Below, piece after piece: positions 57,980-64,000 of a DNA stretch of 64,000 nt (the stretch's first letter is position 1; every line of letters begins with the position of its first letter). The notes beneath the pieces were generated by a model. That model had not been told where the DNA came from. It did not search any database and was given only the letters and a program-made list of their open reading frames with translations. Source of the DNA: Limnohabitans sp. Rim8 (GTDB lineage: Bacteria; Pseudomonadota; Gammaproteobacteria; Burkholderiales; Burkholderiaceae_C). The stretch spans positions 1-64,000 of the forward strand of contig CAMDFK010000002.1 in NCBI GenBank assembly GCA_945897465.1, in the 5' to 3' direction. The position numbers were made by a program, and so were the translations under genes.

Positions 57980-60343
57980 TTATTTCTTCAAGCCCTGCAG
58001 CTTGGCAAAGGCACTGGCCATGGCCGAGCCTGCCCCGGGAGCGGGAGGCGAGGCGTAGCCACCACCGCCGCCGCGCTGCCGGTTGTCCCGCCCTGCCCCT
58101 TCAAACTTATTGTCTCGGGGGCCATCACGCCGGGCATGCGCAGCGTCCAGCTTCATGGTCAAACTGATGCGTTTGCGAGCCACGTCGACTTCGAGCACCT
58201 TCACTTTGACGATGTCGCCGGTTTTGACCACTTCGCGGGCGTCGGTCACGAATTTGTTGGCCAGCTGGCTCACATGGACGAGTCCGTCCTGGTGCACGCC
58301 CAAGTCGACAAACGCGCCAAACTGGGCCACGTTGCTCACGGTGCCTTCCAAGGTCATGCCTTCTTTCAGGTCTTTGATGTCTTCCACGCCATCGGTCAGT
58401 CGTGCAACCTTGAAGTCAGGGCGCGGGTCACGGCCGGGTTTCTCCAGCTCGCCTAGGATGTCTTGGATGGTGATGGCACCGAATTTGTCATTAACAAACA
58501 GCTCGGGCTTGAGGGTTTTCAAAACGTCCGAGCGGCCCATGATCTCGTAGATTGGCTTGGCGGTTTTGACGAGGATCTGCTCGACAACCGGGTAAGTTTC
58601 GGGGTGCACGCCGGTCATGTCCAGAGGATTGTCGCCGCCGCGAATGCGCAAAAAGCCCGCGCTTTGCTCAAAGGTCTTGGCGCCCAAGCCGGTGACCTTG
58701 AGCAAGTCCTGACGGGTTTTGAACACACCGTTGGCATCGCGCCAGCGCACCACCGACTTGGCCACGCTGGCCGATAAACCCGACACGCGTGTGAGCAAAG
58801 GCACACTGGCCGTGTTCAGGTCCACGCCCACCGAGTTCACGCAGTCTTCCACCACCGCGTCCAGCGTTTTGGCCAGCTCGCTTGGGTTCACGTCGTGCTG
58901 GTACTGGCCCACGCCAATCGCTTTGGGGTCGATCTTGACCAGCTCCGCCAAGGGGTCTTGCAGGCGGCGGGCAATGGATGCCGCACCGCGCAGGCTCACG
59001 TCCACATCGGGCATTTCTTGCGAGGCAAATTCGCTGGCCGAATACACCGAAGCGCCCGCCTCGCTGACCACGGCTTTTTGAATTTCTACGCCATCACGAA
59101 GTCGGGCCAGTTGCTTGATCAGATCCCCCGCCAGCTTGTCGGTCTCGCGGCTGGCGGTGCCGTTGCCAATGGCGATCAGGTTGACGTTGTGCTTATCGCA
59201 GAGCTTGGCCAAGGTGAAGAGCGAGCCTTCCCAGTCCTTGCGCGGCTCGTGGGGATACACCGTGGCGGTGTCCACCAGCTTGCCGGTGGCGTCCACCACG
59301 GCCACTTTCACGCCCGTTCGGATGCCCGGGTCCAGCCCCATGACCACGCGGGGGCCTGCGGGCGCGGCCAGCAGCAGGTCGCGCAGGTTGTCGCTGAAGA
59401 CCTTGATAGCGACTTTTTCGGCTTCTTCGCGCAAGCGTGCAAACAAATCACGCTCGGTGGACAAGCTGAGTTTGACGCGCCAGGTCCAGGCCACGCATTT
59501 GCGGATCAGGTCGTCCGAGGGGCGGGCCGCATGGCTCCAGCCCAGGTGCATGGCGATCTTGCCTTCGGCAATGCTGGGTTTGCCGGTTTCGGGCTCTACG
59601 GGCAGCACCAGTTTGGCGTCGAGCATTTCCAGCGCCCTGCCCCTGAAAACCGCCAAGGCTCGGTGCGAAGGCACACGGCCAATCGGCTCGTCGTAGTCAA
59701 AGTAATCACGGAACTTGGCCACGTCGGTGTTGTTTTCGTCTTTGCCGTCGGCCAGTTTGCTTTTGAACAGGCCTTCGTTCCACAGCCATTCGCGCAGGGC
59801 TTGCACCAAGGATGCATCTTCGGCCCAGCGCTCGCTCAGCAAATCGCGCACACCATCCATCACGGCCACGGTGGTGGTGAAGTCGGCCCCTTCGATCGCG
59901 CCAGCAGGCAGCACAAAGGCAGCGGCTTCGTTATGCGGGTCAAGGCGTGGGTCGGTAAACAGCTTGTCGGCCAGCGGCTCCAGCCCGGCTTCGCGGGCGA
60001 TCATGCCTTTGGTTCGGCGCTTGGGCTTGAAGGGTAAGTAAAGGTCTTCCAGCTCTTGTTTGGTGGGCGCGGCATTGATGGCGGAGATCAGCTCGGGCGT
60101 CATCTTGCCCTGCTCTGTGATGCTCTTGATCACCGCAGCGCGACGGTCTTCCAGCTCGCGCAGGTAGCCCAAGCGGGATTCGAGCTCGCGCAACTGGATG
60201 TCGTCCAGGCCGCCCGTGACTTCTTTGCGGTAACGGGCAATAAAAGGGACTGTAGCGCCCCCATCGAGGAGCTCCACGGCGGTTTTGACCTGGTCTGAGC
60301 GGATACGGATTTCTATGGCCAGTTGGGCCAGGATTTTTTGCAT
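57980..60343 (-). CDS. tex: Tex family RNA-binding transcription accessory protein
   Basis: A 787-residue Tex. The N-terminal helical domain, a YqgF-like nuclease-fold domain (GLDPGIRTGVKVAVVD), helix-hairpin-helix elements (VGVDLNTASVPLLTRVSGLS) and a C-terminal S1 domain (GMTLEGTVSNVAQFGAFVDLGVHQDGLVH) are in the family order. The tail is glycine and arginine rich (RDNRQRGGGGGY). Tex affects transcription of some genes in several bacteria. It precedes vapBC on the same strand, 80 bases apart. Confidence 0.96.
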   Translation of the reverse strand: MQKILAQLAIEIRIRSDQVKTAVELLDGGATVPFIARYRKEVTGGLDDIQLRELESRLGYLRELEDRRAAVIKSITEQGKMTPELISAINAAPTKQELEDLYLPFKPKRRTKGMIAREAGLEPLADKLFTDPRLDPHNEAAAFVLPAGAIEGADFTTTVAVMDGVRDLLSERWAEDASLVQALREWLWNEGLFKSKLADGKDENNTDVAKFRDYFDYDEPIGRVPSHRALAVFRGRALEMLDAKLVLPVEPETGKPSIAEGKIAMHLGWSHAARPSDDLIRKCVAWTWRVKLSLSTERDLFARLREEAEKVAIKVFSDNLRDLLLAAPAGPRVVMGLDPGIRTGVKVAVVDATGKLVDTATVYPHEPRKDWEGSLFTLAKLCDKHNVNLIAIGNGTASRETDKLAGDLIKQLARLRDGVEIQKAVVSEAGASVYSASEFASQEMPDVDVSLRGAASIARRLQDPLAELVKIDPKAIGVGQYQHDVNPSELAKTLDAVVEDCVNSVGVDLNTASVPLLTRVSGLSASVAKSVVRWRDANGVFKTRQDLLKVTGLGAKTFEQSAGFLRIRGGDNPLDMTGVHPETYPVVEQILVKTAKPIYEIMGRSDVLKTLKPELFVNDKFGAITIQDILGELEKPGRDPRPDFKVARLTDGVEDIKDLKEGMTLEGTVSNVAQFGAFVDLGVHQDGLVHVSQLANKFVTDAREVVKTGDIVKVKVLEVDVARKRISLTMKLDAAHARRDGPRDNKFEGAGRDNRQRGGGGGYASPPAPGAGSAMASAFAKLQGLKK

Positions 60344-60673
60344 GTCTGAGTCGGCGCTTCACTGCGCCTCATGGGTCGAAGGCCGTGAGTGTGCCACAGC
60401 ACCTGAGTCGATAGAGACCACCCTGTCACGCCCTTAGGTGCGCCTTGCCAGCACCGCTGTTCAGGCTTGGCAAGGTGGCGCGTTATCTCCCATGGCCCCT
60501 TTATTGATGAGCAAAAACCCAAATAATGACAAATACAAACGGCGTTTTTTTGAATCATCAAAATTTTGCTTAAAAACAACTTTAATGACTCATTAATCTA
60601 TAAATTTGACACACAAATATCAAATACGTAAACTCCGACTCATTGATGTTTTTGGTGATTAAGGGAGTAAAAA
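60344..60673. other. Gene-free, AT-rich upstream region of tex and the lipoprotein pair
   Basis: This 330-base gap lies between divergent tex and the first lipoprotein gene. The left third is GC-normal; from about 60510 to 60670 it is markedly AT-rich. A promoter candidate is seen at 60606-60634. No RNA gene or other coding region is recognised. Confidence 0.6.
60606..60634 (+). promoter_or_regulatory. Candidate sigma-70 promoter of the lipoprotein genes
   Basis: TTGACA at 60606-60611 is a perfect -35; TAAACT at 60629-60634 is a 4 of 6 -10 at 17-base spacing. It lies about 40 bases before the ATG at 60674, which has GGGAG at 60663-60667. Confidence 0.45.
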
Positions 60674-61066
60674 ATGATGATCTTTGTTAAATGTGTGATG
60701 ACAAGTGCATTTCGTCGTGGCCTGGCTTGGGTTTCTACCGGTGTCTTGATGCTGTTGACCGGTTGTGCTTCGGTACAGGGCCCCACATTGCCCGTGTCGG
60801 AATTGGAATCCTTTGTCCCCATGCCACACCACGCGCGTGTGATGAACGATGTCAAAGTGCGATGGGAAGTTCGCGAGAACGTGGCAGAAGTTTGCGGTCG
60901 TGCGGCCAAACTCAGCAGCACCCAAGCCTGGATGACACCCCCTCTGGCCTGCGCCATATGGAATGTGGCCAGCAAAGAGTGCGTGATCATCACCGGTACC
61001 AAAGTCTCACATGTCGAGTTGGGTCACGAATTGCGACATTGTTTTGAAGGCAACTTCCACCGCTGA
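60674..61066 (+). CDS. Small lipoprotein with HExxH motif, first of a tandem pair
   Basis: A 130-residue protein with a lipoprotein signal (LLTGC, Cys31). The mature part has four cysteines at 74, 93, 103 and 123, a core ACAIW at 92-96, and the end GHELRHCFEGNFHR. HELRH at 118-122 matches the HExxH zinc-hydrolase motif, with Glu125 and His129 close by as possible ligands. The next gene is a paralogue with every one of these features in the same place. Family not recognised; a short periplasmic peptidase or metal-binding lipoprotein is possible, but HExxH alone is weak evidence. Confidence 0.75.
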   Translation: MMIFVKCVMTSAFRRGLAWVSTGVLMLLTGCASVQGPTLPVSELESFVPMPHHARVMNDVKVRWEVRENVAEVCGRAAKLSSTQAWMTPPLACAIWNVASKECVIITGTKVSHVELGHELRHCFEGNFHR

Positions 61067-61156
61067 CGCCACTTTCTTCAGGTGAACAAATGCCCATGTG
61101 TGCCAGTGCACAAGCGATGATTTAAAATTAGAATTTAATAATAAATAATTCAAAAA

Positions 61157-61549
61157 ATGAATTCGACGGCCTCAGAACTGAATATTGGTCTACCCGCATG
61201 GCTTCGCTGGCTGTGTATCGCGGCATCGGTTCTGAGCTTGGGTGCTTGCCATGGGGCTTCAAGACACCAGGTGTCCAGCTTGGAATTTGTGCCCTTCAGC
61301 CCAATGCCGCACAACTACCGGATCATGAATCAAGTACGCATCCATTGGGAAATGCGTGAAGACGTGGCACAGTTTTGCACGCAGTTCAAAAGCATGGGAA
61401 CGCAACAATCGTACCTCTCGCCCCCCATGGCTTGCGCCATTTGGGACATCCTCAAATCCGAATGCACCATCGTGACGGGCCCAGTCACCAGCCATGTCGC
61501 CTTGGGGCATGAATTTCGGCACTGCTTTGAAGGCCATTTTCACCGCTGA
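61157..61549 (+). CDS. Small lipoprotein with HExxH motif, second of a tandem pair
   Basis: A 130-residue paralogue of the gene 90 bases upstream. By eye about 47 of 100 residues after the lipid cysteine are identical with no gap. It keeps lipobox LGAC (Cys31), cysteines 74, 93, 103, 123, the ACAIW block and GHEFRHCFEG with HEFRH at 118-122. Its start has no clear ribosome site and follows a very AT-rich stretch. Function unknown, as for its neighbour. Confidence 0.72.
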   Translation: MNSTASELNIGLPAWLRWLCIAASVLSLGACHGASRHQVSSLEFVPFSPMPHNYRIMNQVRIHWEMREDVAQFCTQFKSMGTQQSYLSPPMACAIWDILKSECTIVTGPVTSHVALGHEFRHCFEGHFHR

Positions 61550-61599
61550 AGAGTAGCCGCTGTGAAAACAAGGGCTGCTGGTCCTTCCTCCGAATTCTC

Positions 61600-62505
61600 T
61601 CAGCTTGCTCTCAGCGCCCGGCGCAGTCCTTCACCCACTTCGGGGCGTGCCGCAAAGGGGTCTGGCGGGTTGGTGCCTTGCACAATCGCCTCCATGCGGC
61701 TTTGCACATTGCCCAGCGCTTGCGGGTGGCTGTAGATGTAAAACTGGCCTTGGGCCACGGCATCAAACACTTTTTGCGCCACATCGGCGGCCGAGACTTT
61801 GCCACTGCCCACGGCTTTGTCGCTTTGGGCTTGCCCGATCAACTGGCTGGCGGTAGGTTTGTCTGCAGCCAACTCGGATGGGCGGTTGCGGTGGCTCTGG
61901 CTGATGCCTGTTGGCACAAAGTAAGGACACAAGACACTGGCACTGACTTGGTCGCACACCAACTGCAGGTCTTGGTAGAGCGTTTCGGTCAATGACACTA
62001 CAGCGTGTTTGCTCACGTTGTAAATGCCCATATTGGGGGGCGTGAGCAAACCGGCCATGCTGGCAGTGTTGACGATGTGGCCTTGGTAGGCCGGGTCGGC
62101 CTTGGCGGCTTCGAGCATCATGGGGGTGAACAGGCGCACGCCGTGCACCACACCCCAGAGGTTGACACCCAGCACCCATTCCCAGTCAGCGACAGAGTTT
62201 TCCCAAACCAAGCCCCCAGCCCCCACGCCTGCGTTGTTGAACACAAAATGTGGTGCGCCAAAACGGGCTTTGACGTCTACGGCCAGTTGTTCCATGGCTT
62301 GGGCATTGGACACATCGACTTTGCGGGCCAGCACTTGCGCGCCTTGTGCCGTCATTTCTGCGGCGGCTTTGTCCAGCGCGTCTTGCTGCACATCGACCAG
62401 CACCAAGTTCATGCCCAGTTTGGCGCCAATGCGGGCGCACTCCAGACCGAAGCCCGAGCCTGCGCCCGTCAAGACAGCGGTTTTGCCTTGGAAGTTGCTG
62501 ATCAT
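61600..62505 (-). CDS. Short-chain dehydrogenase/reductase
   Basis: A 301-residue classical SDR. The NAD(P)-binding TGAGSGFG is near residue 14, NNAG follows, and the catalytic tyrosine and lysine are YNVSK in GIYNVSKHAVVS. The C-terminal extension is longer than in 250-residue SDRs. The start overlaps the GST gene stop as ATGA, so it is coupled to it. Substrate unknown. Confidence 0.92.
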   Translation of the reverse strand: MISNFQGKTAVLTGAGSGFGLECARIGAKLGMNLVLVDVQQDALDKAAAEMTAQGAQVLARKVDVSNAQAMEQLAVDVKARFGAPHFVFNNAGVGAGGLVWENSVADWEWVLGVNLWGVVHGVRLFTPMMLEAAKADPAYQGHIVNTASMAGLLTPPNMGIYNVSKHAVVSLTETLYQDLQLVCDQVSASVLCPYFVPTGISQSHRNRPSELAADKPTASQLIGQAQSDKAVGSGKVSAADVAQKVFDAVAQGQFYIYSHPQALGNVQSRMEAIVQGTNPPDPFAARPEVGEGLRRALRAS

Positions 62506-63437
62506 GGAGACACCTTTTTGAGTGTGAACCCGACACGCGGGAAATGGACATGGACAGTGCCCGAACGGTCACCTGTTCGGCGCAAGGTGTAGCGGCTGTG
62601 GGTGGCCGCCACCAGCTCACCCTCGGTGGGCTCCAGCCCAAAGTTGTCGGCAGCGATCACCACCTGGCTGCCCAGTGCGATGCCGTGCTCGTCTTGGAAC
62701 ACTTCGCCCTGCAGCACAGCAGGCGTGGCGTTGTGGGCCACCTGAAGGGCGCCATCGCCAGACAAGGGGCTGTGGCTGCCGTGGCCAATGGCGTGCATGC
62801 GGGCCATCCAAGCCTTGATTTCAGGCGTGGCGTCAAAAATGGTGGCCAGCGCAGGCGTGCGCTCTTGGGTGAACCACAGGGGGTGGAAAGCCGAAAAGTC
62901 GGCCACACAAGGCTGCGCACCGAACAAAAAGTCTTGCCCTTGCAGCATGTTGGCCAGGCGTTTCAGATAGCTTTTGTAGGTGGCGGCTGCGTCGGTGAAC
63001 GCCATGCGCGGCGCACCACCTCGCATGGCGGCGCGGTCGGCCACAAAGGCCTGAACCCCTTCGGCGGGCGTGTTTGCAAAGACCTGCGCCACACCTGCAG
63101 GCTGGAAGTTGTAAGCCATGGCCACTGGGAACAAGGCGTTGTCGGCCCATTGCGCCACGATCTGGGCAGCACCTTGTATGTCAATTGGGTAGAGCGTGGG
63201 CGCTGGGGCCAACTGCTCCAGCACATCACACATCAAGGCGGTGTCACAGTAGATGTCAGCCCCGATCTGCAGCACCGGCGTTTTGCGGTAACCGCCAGTG
63301 AGTGCCGTCAGGTCTGGCTTGGGCATGATCATCGGGATGAACACGCTCTTCCAAGGCAGCTGTTTGTAGCCCAAGATCAGACGGACCTTTTCGGCAAAAG
63401 GTGAGTTCGGGTAGTGGTGCAGGATCAGATCGGACAT
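62502..63437 (-). CDS. Glutathione S-transferase family protein
   Basis: A 311-residue protein with an N-terminal thioredoxin-like domain (LHHYPNSPFAEKVRLILGY) followed by an alpha-helical C-terminal domain. It is longer than normal GSTs, with an extra beta-rich end (residues about 220-311). Active-site serine or tyrosine is not certain: the SPF in the first helix is the likely site. It overlaps the SDR start and lies 10 bases after the MDR gene. Function may be detoxification, inferred from neighbours. Confidence 0.85.
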   Translation of the reverse strand: MSDLILHHYPNSPFAEKVRLILGYKQLPWKSVFIPMIMPKPDLTALTGGYRKTPVLQIGADIYCDTALMCDVLEQLAPAPTLYPIDIQGAAQIVAQWADNALFPVAMAYNFQPAGVAQVFANTPAEGVQAFVADRAAMRGGAPRMAFTDAAATYKSYLKRLANMLQGQDFLFGAQPCVADFSAFHPLWFTQERTPALATIFDATPEIKAWMARMHAIGHGSHSPLSGDGALQVAHNATPAVLQGEVFQDEHGIALGSQVVIAADNFGLEPTEGELVAATHSRYTLRRTGDRSGTVHVHFPRVGFTLKKVSP

Positions 63438-63447
63438 GCGCGGGACC

Positions 63448-64000
63448 TCAGATCAGCTTGACCAGCTGCTTGCCAAAGTTCTTGCCTTTGAGCAGACCCA
63501 AGAAAGCCTCGGGTGCAGCGGCCAGGCCCTGAGCCACGGATTCGCGGGGGCGCAGTTTGCCGGTGCCCACCATGGTGCCGAGCTCTTGCAGAGCTTCGGG
63601 CCAAATCTCCATGTGCTCGCTGACGATGAAGCCTTCAATCTTCATGCGGTTAACCAGAATCAAGGCGGGGTTGGCCATAGGCAGTGGCGCACCGTCGTAA
63701 CCTGCGATCATGCCGCACACCGCAATCCGGGCGAAGGCGTTGGTGCGCAGCATCACCGCGTCGAGCACCATGCCGCCCACGTTTTCAAAGTGGCCGTCGA
63801 TGCCGTTCGGGCAGGCTTCGCGCAGGGCTTTGGACAGACTCAGGTAGTCCTTGTGCTCTTTGTAGTCGATGCAGGCGTCAAAGCCCAACTCGTTGACGAC
63901 GTAGTCACACTTTTCTTTGCCACCGGCAATGCCCACCACGCGGCACCCACGGGCTTTGGCCAAAGCGCCATAAGCGCTGCCCACGGCACCGCTGGCCGCG
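63448..64000 (-). CDS. Medium-chain NADP-dependent oxidoreductase (3' part; 5' end cut by window)
   Basis: The frame is open to the right edge, so only the C-terminal part (about 184 residues) is visible. It shows the end of the MDR nucleotide-binding domain, beginning AASGAVGSAYGALAKARGCRVVGIAGG and then CIDYKEH and GHFENVGG. This fits the leukotriene B4 12-hydroxydehydrogenase/CurA-like branch, which reduces activated alkenes without zinc. It is the first of three co-directional genes with GST and SDR. Confidence 0.9.
   Translation of the reverse strand, partial: AASGAVGSAYGALAKARGCRVVGIAGGKEKCDYVVNELGFDACIDYKEHKDYLSLSKALREACPNGIDGHFENVGGMVLDAVMLRTNAFARIAVCGMIAGYDGAPLPMANPALILVNRMKIEGFIVSEHMEIWPEALQELGTMVGTGKLRPRESVAQGLAAAPEAFLGLLKGKNFGKQLVKLI

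Noticed and set aside
57980-60343. Tex as polynucleotide phosphorylase because of the S1 domain
   Set aside because: Domain order with YqgF-like and HhH parts and the length fit Tex.

Overview
The window reads as an ordinary piece of a betaproteobacterial chromosome, most likely Burkholderiales and probably Comamonadaceae (Limnohabitans/Rhodoferax-like). This is inferred from the moderately high GC, the style of the proteins and several familiar gene neighbourhoods: divergent lptFG/pepA, divergent smpB/ratA-rnfH, rimP-nusA-infB-rbfA-truB-typA, holB-tmk-mltG beside a divergent ygfZ, and cbiX beside cysB. No phage, plasmid backbone, intact insertion sequence, rRNA operon or CRISPR array is visible. 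There is one tRNA gene, tRNA-Ser(GGA). The first and last genes are cut by the window edges.

Layout. 1-9.5 kb: metabolic genes (cut aminotransferase, two alpha/beta hydrolases, peptide deformylase, a secreted 16-residue-repeat protein, acyl-CoA synthetase, serine hydrolase, YbdL-like aminotransferase, CysB regulator). 9.5-14.5 kb: sirohydrochlorin chelatase, the LPS exporter permeases LptG/LptF, then divergent pepA, holC and a small gene. 14.5-18.8 kb: an orphan branched-chain amino-acid binding lipoprotein, tRNA-Ser, a large PLP decarboxylase, and a gene-free stretch with two long hairpins. 18.8-25.3 kb: fabI and a four-gene microcin-C/oligopeptide ABC importer (yejABEF) with tightly overlapping genes. 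25.3-33.7 kb: the transcription-translation operon with a terminator-like leader. 33.7-41.9 kb: a DMT exporter, a crotonase, trans-translation and RatA/RnfH genes, an RNA methyltransferase, and guaB-guaA with an MNT/HEPN toxin-antitoxin pair wedged between them. 41.9-46.1 kb: PQQ sugar dehydrogenase, PaiB-like protein, a TadA-haloalkane dehalogenase fusion and LD-carboxypeptidase. 46.2-53.4 kb: ankyrin protein, tatD, holB, tmk, mltG, ygfZ, a thioesterase-GNAT fusion and an esterase. 53.4-64 kb: a 95-bp tandem intergenic repeat, iron-dependent alcohol dehydrogenase, trhO, DUF1330, patatin, vapBC, tex, a pair of tandem HExxH lipoproteins, and an SDR/GST/MDR oxidoreductase cluster.

How it works together. 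Most of the window is core housekeeping: envelope biogenesis, translation initiation and ribosome maturation, GMP synthesis, DNA polymerase III accessory subunits. The points that depart from housekeeping are (i) two structurally matched long hairpins at 18.4-18.8 kb whose apical sequence is conserved while the stems differ but still pair, (ii) the in-frame tadA-dehalogenase fusion, (iii) the toxin-antitoxin pair inside guaBA, (iv) the paralogous small lipoproteins with a shared HExxH and four shared cysteines, and (v) the secreted six-repeat protein with an aromatic C-terminal tail. All assignments come from reading motifs; no database search was run.
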